Shown: positions 34,575 through 42,344 of the stretch, piece after piece
How the letters are laid out: every line of letters starts with the position of its first letter
How positions within the stretch are numbered: position 1 is the first letter of the stretch
NCBI GenBank assembly: GCA_028285625.1
Contig: JANQOX010000026.1
Coordinates: 81,825-145,824 of the forward strand
DNA: 64,000 bases
Reading direction: 5' to 3'
From: Myxococcota bacterium
GTDB lineage: Bacteria > Myxococcota_A > UBA9160 > UBA6930
The notes under the pieces: model-generated
Told to the model about the DNA's origin: nothing
Seen by the model: only the letters and a program-made list of their open reading frames with translations
Databases searched by the model: none
Made by a program: the position numbers and the translations under genes

Positions 34575-35372
34575 CTAGGCGCCCGGCGCCCCCTTCACGC
34601 GGTTGAGTTCGGTGTTGCCGCTGTCCACGGCGAAGTCGCTGCCGGTGCACGAGAGACTCTCGTCCGACGCGAGGAAGAGCACCATGTTCGCCACGTCGCC
34701 CAGGCGCTCGCCGTGCTCTCGGTCGCGCTGGTAGCGCAGGAAGGGCTGCCCCAGCCCGTGGACGAACTCGGGGTCCACACCCTCTGGCACGTACGGGCGG
34801 ATCATGTCGCCGCTGCCCGCCTCGGGGCAGACGGTGTTCACGCGCGTCCCGCCCCGACCGAGCTCGACGGCGGCCACCTTGGCCAGTCCGCGCAGGCCCC
34901 ACTTGCTGGCCGCATACGCGGCCACGCCGTTCTTGCCCTGCAGGGCATCGACGGAGCCCACGTTCACGATGGCGCCGCGCCCAGCGTCGCGCAGCGCCGG
35001 GGCCGCGGCCTGCATGCCCAGGAAGGGGCCCATCAGGTTCACGCGAAGCAGCCGTTCGAAGGCGTCCGGCGGCGTGTCTTCGAGCGCGGCCAGGTGCAAC
35101 ACCGCCGCGTTGTTCACCAGCACGTCGAGCTTGCCGAAGCGCGCCACGGTCGCGTCCACCGCCGCCCGCCAGTCTTCGGGTGACGTGACGTCGAGGTGCA
35201 GTGCCATCGCCGCGTCGCCGAGCGACGCAGCCACCTGCGCCGCCGGCTCGTCGAGCACGTCGCCGATGGCGACCCGAGCGCCCTCGTCGACGAAGCGCCG
35301 AGCGATCACCTCACCCGTACCCCGCGCGGCACCCGTCACCAAGGCCACCTTGCCCTCGAGTCGTCCGGCCAA
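34575..35372 (-). CDS. Short-chain dehydrogenase/reductase
   Basis: 265 aa from a TTG with GGAGAG four bases upstream. The classical SDR layout is present: cofactor motif TGAARGTGEVIA, NNAAV, catalytic Ser in NVGSVDA and the Y-x3-K in YAASK. An Asp at the end of beta-2 (IGDVLD) favours NAD over NADP. It sits between the EthD gene upstream and the FAD dehydrogenase downstream. Oxidation or reduction of a hydroxyl/keto group on the same substrate as the FAD enzyme is inferred. Confidence 0.88.
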   Translation of the reverse strand: MAGRLEGKVALVTGAARGTGEVIARRFVDEGARVAIGDVLDEPAAQVAASLGDAAMALHLDVTSPEDWRAAVDATVARFGKLDVLVNNAAVLHLAALEDTPPDAFERLLRVNLMGPFLGMQAAAPALRDAGRGAIVNVGSVDALQGKNGVAAYAASKWGLRGLAKVAAVELGRGGTRVNTVCPEAGSGDMIRPYVPEGVDPEFVHGLGQPFLRYQRDREHGERLGDVANMVLFLASDESLSCTGSDFAVDSGNTELNRVKGAPGA

Positions 35373-35391
35373 TGCTCTCTCCGAGGCCCCG

Positions 35392-36072
35392 TCAGTCCTG
35401 GATGCGGTGAAGCCGGGTCGGGTGGGACTCGACCCGATCGAGCTCGAGGAAGGTCTTGCAGCTGGCGACCATGCGCCCGAGGTGGGCGCGCATCCGTTCG
35501 GGGTCACCCTCGGCGTCGTACCACTTCTGCTTGTCGAGCACGGCGTCCTCGGCGAACCCCTCCTCGACGATTCCCTCGTAGGGCGGCGCGCCTTCGGTCA
35601 GCGCGCGCACCACGACGTTGCGCACGTAGAGAAACGTCGCCTGGGTCTCGAGTGCCACGGCGCGATGGTGCACGAACCAGCGGTCCAGCCAGGCTTCTCG
35701 CGTCATGGCTTCGGGGCGCTCCAGCAGCGCCACCACGTCGATGCCGGCCCCGCGGCCCGGGCCCGCTGCGTGGGGCAGCACCGACGACTCGAGCACGGCG
35801 TAGCCCGCAAGCCGAGACGTGGCGGCGCGCAGCACCGCCTCCAGCGGGCCGCGGTCGTCGGCGCAGGGCAGCCAGAACGAGGCGAGGCCGTCCAGCGGCG
35901 GCGTCTGTCGCGTGAGACGCGCCTCGGCCAGCGCGGGCTCCACGACGTTCACATGGAGGCCGCGGCTACCCTGGGCCACGAGGTCCTTGGAAACGGGGCC
36001 GAGCAGCGCCTGTTCGAAGTCGGCGTGGTCCTGCGACACGGGCTTCCAGAGGAGGTAGACCAGCTTCTCCAC
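35392..36072 (-). CDS. EthD-domain protein
   Basis: 226 aa. The GTG shares its G with the TAG stop of the upstream gene. Two alpha/beta ferredoxin-like repeats are suggested: KLVYLLWKPVSQDHADFEQAL in the first half and a second with WLDRWFVHHRAVALE, the dimeric alpha-beta barrel pattern of EthD proteins. Such proteins accompany oxidative catabolic enzymes; their exact role is unknown. It is in line with the SDR (19 nt downstream) and FAD dehydrogenase genes, supporting a catabolic operon. Confidence 0.7.
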   Translation of the reverse strand: MEKLVYLLWKPVSQDHADFEQALLGPVSKDLVAQGSRGLHVNVVEPALAEARLTRQTPPLDGLASFWLPCADDRGPLEAVLRAATSRLAGYAVLESSVLPHAAGPGRGAGIDVVALLERPEAMTREAWLDRWFVHHRAVALETQATFLYVRNVVVRALTEGAPPYEGIVEEGFAEDAVLDKQKWYDAEGDPERMRAHLGRMVASCKTFLELDRVESHPTRLHRIQD

Positions 36073-36686
36073 TACAGACGTCGCTCGGTCGGTCGCGAGG
36101 GGGGCTCCTCCTCCGAAGGCTCGTCGGGCCCGCCGGGCGGCGCCGGCTCGGGGCGCGTCGCGTCGAACTCTCGCTCCCAGGCCTCCACCGCCTCCTCCAG
36201 GGCGCGCGAGGCGTCGCGCGCGCCACGCGCGATCGCCTCGCCCAGCGCGCGGCTGGTCTCGCGGATCGACTCCTCGGCCGCCAGCACGCCACGCGCGAGC
36301 GACGCCGTGCGCAACTCGGACGCCGTGCGTTCGGCATCCACCCGCCAACCCTGCTCGGTCTCGACCAGATGGGTCATGAAGCGCAGCGGTTCGGCCGGGT
36401 CGCCCGTGGGCAGGCTCGTCTCGATGGCGGCCTGGGCGTCGCCCACCATCGTCTCGTGCAGCGCGAGTGCTTCGAGCGGCCGCGCCTCGGCCAGATCGCT
36501 CAAGCGCTCGGGCGCGATGGGCAGCGCGACCGCGGCTGCCCGATCGGTGTCGCCGGCGCGCAGGGCCGACCAGAAGTGCCGCGCGGCTTCGCCGACGGCG
36601 TCTTCGGGCGGGGGGGCGCAGGCCAGCTGGAGCGCCACCACGCAGCCCACGATGCACGCAAGGACGACCGAAGCGCGCCCGCTCAC
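36072..36686 (-). CDS. Putative exported protein or lipoprotein of unknown function
   Basis: 204 aa from a GTG overlapping the cupin TGA. A hydrophobic N-terminus ends VALQLACAPP; Cys in this place suggests lipidation, although the lipobox is weak (Gln at -3). The mature part has AARHFWSALRAGDTDRAAAV, reminiscent of NTF2-like/DUF4878 domains, then a long charged helix and a Pro/Glu-rich tail. No family is assigned with confidence. Its coupling to cupin and EthD genes is positional evidence only. Confidence 0.6.
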   Translation of the reverse strand: MSGRASVVLACIVGCVVALQLACAPPPEDAVGEAARHFWSALRAGDTDRAAAVALPIAPERLSDLAEARPLEALALHETMVGDAQAAIETSLPTGDPAEPLRFMTHLVETEQGWRVDAERTASELRTASLARGVLAAEESIRETSRALGEAIARGARDASRALEEAVEAWEREFDATRPEPAPPGGPDEPSEEEPPSRPTERRL

Positions 36687-37024
36687 GGGACGTCCGGACC
36701 GCCGCTCGCGAAGAACACCAGCAGCGTCATGTCGTGGTCGATCTCGAAGAACCCGTGCTCGGAGGTCGCCTGCACGTAGAGGATGGACCCGGGCCCGACC
36801 TGGCGCTCTTCGTCCTCGATCCGCACACGGCCGCTCCCAGACAGGACGTAGTAGACCTCGTCCTCGTCGTGCGGATGCTGCAGATCCTTGGCGCCGGCCT
36901 TCAGGTGGTAGATGCCGCACGAGAGCGCGGGCACCCGCAGGAACTCGTGGTACGGCACCTGGGAGTCGCGCTGGCGAGCGACGACGTCTTCGAGCGTGAA
37001 GTGCTTCCAACGCGGCTTGCTCAT
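36683..37024 (-). CDS. Small single-domain cupin
   Basis: 113 aa, one cupin_2 barrel. Motif 1 is HPHDEDEVYYVLSGSG, giving the His-x-His and Glu metal ligands. Motif 2 is PGSILYVQATSEHGF with a final His. Sugar isomerase, sensor and dioxygenase-like functions all occur in this fold, so no reaction is assigned. First gene of a five-gene minus-strand set (cupin, lipoprotein, EthD, SDR, FAD dehydrogenase) with overlaps or short gaps. A TAGCCT box ends 9 nt before the ATG without a convincing Shine-Dalgarno. Confidence 0.85.
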   Translation of the reverse strand: MSKPRWKHFTLEDVVARQRDSQVPYHEFLRVPALSCGIYHLKAGAKDLQHPHDEDEVYYVLSGSGRVRIEDEERQVGPGSILYVQATSEHGFFEIDHDMTLLVFFASGGPDVP

Positions 37025-37033
37025 GACCGGAGG

Positions 37034-37039
37034 AGGCTA
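37034..37039 (-). promoter_or_regulatory. -10 box TAGCCT for the cupin operon, leaderless spacing
   Basis: TAGCCT on the minus strand ends 9 nt before the ATG at 37024. Confidence 0.5.
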
Positions 37040-37110
37040 GCACGCGGAGACACGCGTCTCGTGCGCACGCGGTGCCCTAGTCGCCCTGCCCTGCGTCGTC
37101 GGCGCTGTTG

Positions 37111-37116
37111 TATCCT
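37111..37116 (+). promoter_or_regulatory. -10 box TATCCT for the SnoaL/GST unit
   Basis: TATCCT lies 75 nt before the ATG at 37192. The leader contains three imperfect direct repeats and a GGAGA Shine-Dalgarno. Confidence 0.5.
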
Positions 37117-37122
37117 TCGCTT

Positions 37123-37178
37123 CCTCCTGCCGGGACCGCACGCACCCTCCCGCCGGGACCCAGCCTCCCACCGGGACC
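37123..37178 (+). repeat. Three imperfect direct repeats in the 5' leader of the SnoaL-like gene
   Basis: Copies of CCTCC(T/C)(G/A)CCGGGACC at 37123-37137, 37146-37160 and 37164-37178. The spacing falls on one to two helical turns, and all lie downstream of the likely -10 box. They could bind a regulator or shape the leader RNA; nothing is proven. Confidence 0.55.
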
Positions 37179-37191
37179 GATCGGAGACGCC

Positions 37192-37686
37192 ATGGACCTC
37201 GTTGCGCTCGAAGCCATCAAGCAGACCAAGTACGCCTACATGCGCTGCCTGGACACGAAGAACTGGAGCGAGATTCGCGACTGCTTCACCGAGGACGCCA
37301 CGGCCGCCTACAGCGGGGGCAAGTACGCCTTCGACGGGCGCGAGGCGATCGTGGGCTTTCTCGAGAAGGCCATGGGCAGCGAGTCCTTCCTCTCGAGTCA
37401 CCACGTGGGCCACCCCGAGATCCACCTCGAGTCCGAGACCCGGGCGCGAGGAACCTGGAAGCTCGAGGACATCGTGATCGACACGCGCTTCGGCATCACG
37501 ATCCGGGGCGCGGCGTTCTACGAGGACGTCTACGAGAAGGGCGCCGACGGCCGCTGGCGCATCCGGCACACGGGCTACAAGCGCACCTTCGAAGAGATCG
37601 AGAGCCGCGCCGACCGGCCGAGCCTCAAGCTGACCGCCAGCTGGTGGGGCACCGACGGGCAGAGCGAGCTCGACGCAGGCCTCTAG
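37192..37686 (+). CDS. SnoaL-like (NTF2-fold) protein
   Basis: 164 aa. The compact cone-shaped NTF2/SnoaL pattern is visible: ALEAIKQTKYAYMRCLDTKNW, CFTEDATAAYSGG, then HVGHPEIHLESETRARGTWK and a closing YEDVYEKGADGRWRIRHTGY. Family members are isomerases, dehydratases or ligand-binding proteins in catabolic and polyketide pathways. The ATG has GGAGA five bases upstream. It is followed after 32 nt by a GST gene, probably on the same transcript, and is divergent from the cupin/SDR operon. Confidence 0.85.
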   Translation: MDLVALEAIKQTKYAYMRCLDTKNWSEIRDCFTEDATAAYSGGKYAFDGREAIVGFLEKAMGSESFLSSHHVGHPEIHLESETRARGTWKLEDIVIDTRFGITIRGAAFYEDVYEKGADGRWRIRHTGYKRTFEEIESRADRPSLKLTASWWGTDGQSELDAGL

Positions 37687-37718
37687 AACCACCCACGGCG
37701 CGCGCCGACGAGGAACCC

Positions 37719-38333
37719 ATGATCACGCTCTACACCGGACCGACCCCGAACGGACGCAAGATCTCGATCGCGCTCGAGGAGCTCGGCCTGCCCTACGAGG
37801 TGCAGGCCATCGATCTCGCGGCGGACGAGCAGAAGCAGCCCGACTTCCTGGCGATGAATCCCAACCACAAGATCCCCGTGCTGCGCGACGACGACATCGT
37901 GGTCTGGGAGTCGGGCGCGATCCTCCTGCACCTGGGCGAACGGCACGACCCCGAGGGCCTCATCCTGCCCAAGGACCCGAAGCGGCGCCTGGAGGCGATC
38001 CAGTACGCGTTCTTCCAGACGGGCGGGGTCGGCCCGAACCTGGGGCGCCTGGGCGCCGCACTCCGCAAGGAGGGCGAGAAGAACCAGGAGATGATCGACA
38101 TCTTCCAGGGCGAGATGGAGCGGCTGTTCGGCGTGCTCGACCGCATCCTGGCCGACGGCCGCGACTACCTCGCCGGCGACTACTCGATCGGCGACATCAT
38201 GCACTACCCCTGGCTCAAGTTCCCCCTCGACCTCGGCTTCCCGGGGCTCTTGAAGCACGACCGCGTGGTCGCCTGGCTGAACCGCATCGGCGACCGCCCG
38301 GCAGTGGTGAAGGGGATGGGCGTTCCCGGCTAG
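37719..38333 (+). CDS. Glutathione S-transferase
   Basis: 204 aa, standard GST length. The N-terminal domain ITLYTGPTPNGRKISIALEE is close to the Ure2p/YfcG-type bacterial GSTs. NPNHKIPVL contains the cis-Pro and WESGAILLHL the Glu-Ser glutathione contact. The C-terminal domain has YLAGDYSIGDIMHYPWL, the conserved N-capping Asp motif. Conjugation or disulfide-exchange activity is expected; substrate unknown. Its TAG lies within a CTAG shared with the convergent HTTM gene. Confidence 0.9.
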   Translation: MITLYTGPTPNGRKISIALEELGLPYEVQAIDLAADEQKQPDFLAMNPNHKIPVLRDDDIVVWESGAILLHLGERHDPEGLILPKDPKRRLEAIQYAFFQTGGVGPNLGRLGAALRKEGEKNQEMIDIFQGEMERLFGVLDRILADGRDYLAGDYSIGDIMHYPWLKFPLDLGFPGLLKHDRVVAWLNRIGDRPAVVKGMGVPG

Positions 38334-39229
38334 CCGCGGCCCAGGGACTGCACCAGTGCCTCGCTCCAGGGGACGCTGCGGTAGGCCTCGATCAGCACGA
38401 ACGTGACCAGGTAGGCGGCGCGGACGGGCCAGCGGTCGCTCTGCCCGGCGCCGAGCGCCATCAGCACCCAGCCGAAGCCCCGCACGGTGGCGAACGGATA
38501 GGTGGTGATCGCAAACAGCAGCAGTGCCGCGTCGCGCGTTCGCGACAGGCCGCGGCCGCGTGGCCAGAGGAACGCGAGCGCCATCCACGCCTCGAGCGCA
38601 CCGGTGTAGGCCGTGGCGACCCAGGCGAAGCGCCGCAGGTTCTCGGGCTCGTCGAAGCCGCCCTCCCGCCAGTCGTGGTGTCCGGCCACGGTCTCGCGCA
38701 GGAGATCACCGTTCGCCTCCCAACGCTCCCAGGTCATGGGCCCCGCCAGGACGGCCAGGTCTTCGAAGCGCGAGTCGGTGAGCAGTGTCACCCGCATGAA
38801 GCGACCATCGACGAAGTCGGGAGAGAGTCCAAGCTTCCAGAGCGCGGCGAACCCGAAGCACAGGCCGACGAGCCAGCGCGCACTGGTCGCGAACACGCGA
38901 TCGGGCTGGGACGTGAGCAGTGCCGACGTGGCCGCCAGACAGGCCAGGGCCTGGAGGTAGTCGTGGTTGTCGCCGAAGGGCCAGTGGACGACCACCGCCG
39001 CCGTGGTGAGCAGCGTGAGCCCGCCCCACACCACTCTCGAGCGCAGCATGCCCGGCAGCAACAGGGCCGTGCCGGCGAGCGCCAGCACGGGCAGCCGCTC
39101 GAACCACTGAAGCGAGGTGTCGAGTAGCAGCGCCACGGCCAGCAGGCGCAGGGCGAGATCGAGACCCGTGGCCTCGCGCAGCGCGCGGAGGAGCGCCCGC
39201 CGGAATCCGACGTGGACGGGCGCACTCAT
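38330..39229 (-). CDS. HTTM-like multi-pass membrane protein
   Basis: 299 aa with about six to seven hydrophobic segments. LDLALRLLAVALLLDTSLQW, FGDNHDYLQALACLAATSAL and SARWLVGLCFGFAALWKL fit the horizontally transferred transmembrane (HTTM) domain shared with vitamin K-dependent gamma-carboxylase-like proteins. The Asn-His-Asp segment is similar to the conserved polar loop of that family. No soluble C-terminal carboxylase domain is present. The ATG overlaps the upstream TGA (ATGA). Last gene of a four-gene sigma operon. Confidence 0.65.
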   Translation of the reverse strand: MSAPVHVGFRRALLRALREATGLDLALRLLAVALLLDTSLQWFERLPVLALAGTALLLPGMLRSRVVWGGLTLLTTAAVVVHWPFGDNHDYLQALACLAATSALLTSQPDRVFATSARWLVGLCFGFAALWKLGLSPDFVDGRFMRVTLLTDSRFEDLAVLAGPMTWERWEANGDLLRETVAGHHDWREGGFDEPENLRRFAWVATAYTGALEAWMALAFLWPRGRGLSRTRDAALLLFAITTYPFATVRGFGWVLMALGAGQSDRWPVRAAYLVTFVLIEAYRSVPWSEALVQSLGRG

Positions 39230-39639
39230 GGCGCGACGCCTTCGCCCGCAACGGTGACGCTCGCCAGGAGTTCGAGTTCGGGTCGAAGGTCTTCCTGGTC
39301 GAAGACCGTGCGCCAGACCGTCACGCGTACCGCATGCGCCGTGGGAACCTCGGCCGCGAGCGCCTCGCCCAACGCGCGCAAGCGGCCCGCCGTGGGAAGC
39401 TCGCGCGCCAGCCGTCGATCGGGCGCGAGATGCGGGGGAAACGGGATCGGATGCTCGCCGCTGGCATCGAGCGCCGCGGCCCGCAGCAGGCGGAAGCCGC
39501 TGTGGTCGGTGCTGGCGAACATGCCGAAGCCGCCGCCCTTCCACGGCGAGAGCCCAGCTCCGAAGGCCAGCCCGATCTGTGCGCACGCGACGACGACGAG
39601 CAGCGCGGGCGCAACGAGCGCAGCGAGCCGCTCGCGCAA
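39226..39639 (-). CDS. Small membrane-anchored protein with FGMFASTD motif
   Basis: 137 aa from a TTG with GGAG seven bases upstream. One N-terminal hydrophobic segment (APALLVVVACAQIGLAFGAG) is followed by SPWKGGGFGMFASTDHSGFR and a soluble domain of about 95 residues. I recall GFGMFAS-type motifs in small proteins near HTTM genes, but no function is established. Overlap with the HTTM gene (ATGA) makes an obligate pair likely. Confidence 0.6.
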   Translation of the reverse strand: MRERLAALVAPALLVVVACAQIGLAFGAGLSPWKGGGFGMFASTDHSGFRLLRAAALDASGEHPIPFPPHLAPDRRLARELPTAGRLRALGEALAAEVPTAHAVRVTVWRTVFDQEDLRPELELLASVTVAGEGVAP

Positions 39640-39642
39640 GCG

Positions 39643-40308
39643 CTAGCTCCGGAAGCGGCGAAGCGCGACGAGCAGCGGCAGCGAAAGAACCACCGCCAGA
39701 AGCACCGGCGCGGCAATGTGGCCGATCATGAGGTGACGCACGTCGTCCAGGTAGCAGCTGGCCTGCGCCGTCACCGCCCCGAGCGCGGCCATGCTCGCGC
39801 CGGCGGCCAGCACCAGCACCAGCGGCCGATGCGGCGCCGCGCGGCCCGCGAACCACATGATCGACAGCGCCGGCACGACCGCCACCATCGCTGCCCGGGC
39901 CAGACACGCCAGGTGGTGCGTCGCCGAGACCGGCGGCTCGAGAAGCGGACTCTGGAGGAGCAGCAGCGTGCCCGTGCCGGCCGCGGCAGCCATGCCCAAC
40001 GCGGCCGCCGTGAACCCCACCTTGACGGCCGTCTCCCGACCCGGCACGCCAGCCGCGAGCACCGCGACCAGACCCCCGAGCCCGGTCAAACCCAGGCCGG
40101 AGAACACGAGCGCCGTGCCGACGTCGTGGAGCAGCATGTCGAAGAAGTCGGGCGCGACACCCAGTGCCACCACACCCGCCACGGCGGCCAGCGCCCACAC
40201 GCCCACCACGATCGCCACCATCACCCGCAGCGGCGGAATCGGGCGCACCGGCTCGAGGTCGTTCGCGAGGGCGCGAATCAGATCGGCTTCGGGGCTCGGG
40301 TCGCTCAC
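39643..40308 (-). CDS. NrsF/DUF1109-type membrane anti-sigma factor
   Basis: 221 aa with six hydrophobic segments and a short cytoplasmic N-terminus (SDPSPEADLIRALANDLEPV). Size, topology and motifs such as ATHHLACLARAAMVAVVPAL match DUF1109/NrsF proteins that hold ECF sigma factors at the membrane. Its GTG overlaps the TGA of the sigma gene (GTGA), the usual order for a cognate pair. A second GTG lies one codon upstream. Release signal is unknown. Confidence 0.8.
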   Translation of the reverse strand: MSDPSPEADLIRALANDLEPVRPIPPLRVMVAIVVGVWALAAVAGVVALGVAPDFFDMLLHDVGTALVFSGLGLTGLGGLVAVLAAGVPGRETAVKVGFTAAALGMAAAAGTGTLLLLQSPLLEPPVSATHHLACLARAAMVAVVPALSIMWFAGRAAPHRPLVLVLAAGASMAALGAVTAQASCYLDDVRHLMIGHIAAPVLLAVVLSLPLLVALRRFRS

Positions 40309-40883
40309 CACGATTCCCTTCCGAGAAGGTCCCGCAGGGCACGGTAGCCCCGATGGGCGCGGAGTTTGATTGCGCCCGGCGTGGCGCCTTCGCGTTCGGC
40401 GGCCTCGGCCACGCTGAGTCCTTCGACCTTGAGCAGCACGACCGCGCGGCGCTGCGCATCGGGCAGCTGCGCAAGAGCGCGCTGGATTCCCGGCGAGATG
40501 CGCCCGGCCAGGGGGTCGCGCTCGGGTCCCGCGGCGTGCTCGGCGGCTTCGATCCCGACCTCGCGCTTGCGGGTGCGCTTTCTCGCGAAGTCGATCACCG
40601 CGTTGCGAACGATCGCGCGCACCCACGGCAAGAGGGGCCGCTCGGAGCGATAGGTATGGCGGGCCGTATGGATGGACAGGAGCACCTCCTGGGCCACGTC
40701 GTCGGCGGCGGCAGCGTCGCCTCCCAGCCGCCCCCGCGCGATGCCTCGGACGAACGGCAGCAGGCCGTCCAGCAGTTGCTGGTAGGCGGCGGCGTCGCCC
40801 TGCTGGGCGGCGATCATCCACGCCCGCCACCGTTCGGCCCGTTCGCGGGCTTCTTCCGACGGTTCGGACGGCTTCTGGGACAT
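40305..40883 (-). CDS. ECF sigma factor paired with NrsF-type anti-sigma
   Basis: 192 aa. Region 2 reads FVRGIARGRLGGDAAAADDV with the downstream AQEVLLSIHTARHTYRSERP. WVRAIVRNAVIDFARKR is the -10 binding helix. Region 4 is ALAQLPDAQRRAVVLLKVEG followed by SVAEAAEREGATPGAIKLRA. First gene of a four-gene unit with NrsF, the 137-aa protein and HTTM protein. A 14-bp palindrome overlaps the expected ribosome-binding region just upstream. Confidence 0.88.
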   Translation of the reverse strand: MSQKPSEPSEEARERAERWRAWMIAAQQGDAAAYQQLLDGLLPFVRGIARGRLGGDAAAADDVAQEVLLSIHTARHTYRSERPLLPWVRAIVRNAVIDFARKRTRKREVGIEAAEHAAGPERDPLAGRISPGIQRALAQLPDAQRRAVVLLKVEGLSVAEAAEREGATPGAIKLRAHRGYRALRDLLGRESW

Positions 40884-40888
40884 ACGTT

Positions 40889-40902
40889 CCGGAGGCCTCC
40901 GG
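40889..40902. promoter_or_regulatory. 14-bp perfect palindrome just upstream of the sigma gene
   Basis: CCGGAGGCCTCCGG begins 6 nt before the ATG of the sigma gene. It includes the only Shine-Dalgarno-like GGAGG on the minus strand, so it may be an operator or an RNA hairpin that hides the ribosome site. Confidence 0.4.
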
Positions 40903-41020
40903 AGTTCCTGCACGAGGGGCCGACGGGGACTCGCAGAGAGCCTACCCGAGGTGGCTTCACCCAGCGCCTGCCCGCCCTTCCCCGGCTCGCGCGGCTCGAG
41001 CCCGGAGACCAAGGGCGCGG

Positions 41021-41851
41021 TCAGAACCAGCGGAGACCCAGCACCCCGAAGCCGACCCCGGCCGCCAGCAACGCGGCCGCCGCCGCCGCCCGGGGCGCCT
41101 CGAAGGAGCGCTGACGAAGGCGCGCGACCAGCCCGCCGCCCATCACCCCGGCTGCGAAGACCAACGCCGTGTAGCCGAGGGAGAAGGCGACCATGGTGAC
41201 GACGGTGAGCCCGGGGATCGCCAGGGCCGTGGCGGCGGTCAGAACGGCCGCCAGCAGCGGGCTCGCACAGGGCGTGGTGACCAGCGCGAACACGCTGCCG
41301 GTCAGCAGCGGGCCAAAGGCCCGGGCGCCACCCGGCGCGCGTCCCGAGAGCGGCAGCGGCACCACCTCGAGGAAGGCGAGACCCAGCAAAACGAGCAGCA
41401 TGCCGGCCCCGAGGAAGACCGGTCCGCGCTGCTCGATCAGCAGGAAGCCCGCCAGGTCGGCGAACAGGCCGAGCGCCGAGAGCGCCAGCGCTGCCCCCAG
41501 CACGAAGGCGCCCGAGCGCGCCACCGCCCGCCACCCGCGCACGTCGCCCGCGCCGATCAGCGCCACGTTGATCGGCACCAGGGGAAGCACGCAGGGCGAA
41601 AGACTCGCCAGCAGTCCCCCGCCGAAAGCCAGCGCCGGTAGCACGAAGGTGCCAGCGCTCGCGATCCAGTCGCGCGGCAGAAGACCCGAGAGCTGCGTCT
41701 CGACGCGAAACAGCAGGTCGGCCGCCGCGTCCCAGCGCCACAGGACCAGCAGCGTCGTCAGCCCCGCCAGCAGCAGCGTCCAGCGGAACGCCGGATGGCG
41801 CCACAGAGGTACGGGACCGGGCAACGCGAGGGATGCCTGCATCGCGGTCAT
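41021..41851 (-). CDS. CcdA/DsbD-type thiol-disulfide transmembrane protein
   Basis: 276 aa with about seven hydrophobic segments. The two redox-active Cys motifs of the CcdA/DsbD-beta family are present: LSPCVLPLVPINVALIG and TTPCASPLLAAV. It moves electrons across the membrane from cytoplasmic thioredoxin to periplasmic targets in characterised relatives. The upstream gene is an exported thioredoxin-fold protein ending 17 nt away, which would be its natural partner. A CcdA-like role in cytochrome c maturation is also possible given the exported cytochrome at 1.7-4.8 kb. Confidence 0.87.
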   Translation of the reverse strand: MTAMQASLALPGPVPLWRHPAFRWTLLLAGLTTLLVLWRWDAAADLLFRVETQLSGLLPRDWIASAGTFVLPALAFGGGLLASLSPCVLPLVPINVALIGAGDVRGWRAVARSGAFVLGAALALSALGLFADLAGFLLIEQRGPVFLGAGMLLVLLGLAFLEVVPLPLSGRAPGGARAFGPLLTGSVFALVTTPCASPLLAAVLTAATALAIPGLTVVTMVAFSLGYTALVFAAGVMGGGLVARLRQRSFEAPRAAAAAALLAAGVGFGVLGLRWF

Positions 41852-41868
41852 GCGCAGCGCGTCGCCGG

Positions 41869-42297
41869 CTAGGCGCCGGCACTCGCGAGCGCGGCACGCA
41901 GGGCGTCGAGATCGACCTCGCCCTTGAACGTCTGGGCCGGCTTCCCATCCGCCCCCAGGATGCCCACGGTTCCGGTCTTGGCCTTGTAGCCCTCGAAGAA
42001 CGCTTCGATGCCCAGGGCCTCGGCCTCGCGGCGCGACGCCTCGACCTGCTCGGCGCCGGTCACGTCGAGGACGACGAAGCGCGCATCCCCGCCCAGCGTC
42101 TCGGCCGCGCGGTCCCAGGAGGGCGTCATGGCGCGGCAGGTCCCGCACCAATCCGCGTGGATCTTCACGACGAGCGGGCCTTCGGCCTCGGCCGCCATGG
42201 CGCCACGCGCCAGCCCCAGCGCGGCGGCCAGCACCAGAAGCGTGGCGCCGAACAGGGCCAACAGGAGTGCAGACGGACGGGGTGCGGTGCGGGTCAT
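41869..42297 (-). CDS. Exported thioredoxin-fold protein
   Basis: 142 aa. One N-terminal membrane/signal segment (ALLLALFGATLLVLAAALGL) precedes a thioredoxin domain with the active-site motif HADWCGTCRAM. Near the C-terminus GTVGILGADGKPAQTFKG carries the strand after the usual cis-Pro position, here Val-Gly rather than a clear cis-Pro. The ATG has GGAGG five bases upstream. It precedes the CcdA-type gene and is likely reduced by it in the periplasm. Confidence 0.87.
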   Translation of the reverse strand: MTRTAPRPSALLLALFGATLLVLAAALGLARGAMAAEAEGPLVVKIHADWCGTCRAMTPSWDRAAETLGGDARFVVLDVTGAEQVEASRREAEALGIEAFFEGYKAKTGTVGILGADGKPAQTFKGEVDLDALRAALASAGA

Positions 42298-42317
42298 CGG
42301 AACCTCCAGGGTTTCGC

Positions 42318-42323
42318 GGGTTA
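42318..42323 (-). promoter_or_regulatory. Weak -10-like TAACCC for the thioredoxin/CcdA unit
   Basis: TAACCC on the minus strand, 20 nt before the ATG at 42297. The leader includes GGAGG. Confidence 0.25.
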
Positions 42324-42344
42324 CGTTCGGGCACCGCGGCGGGT

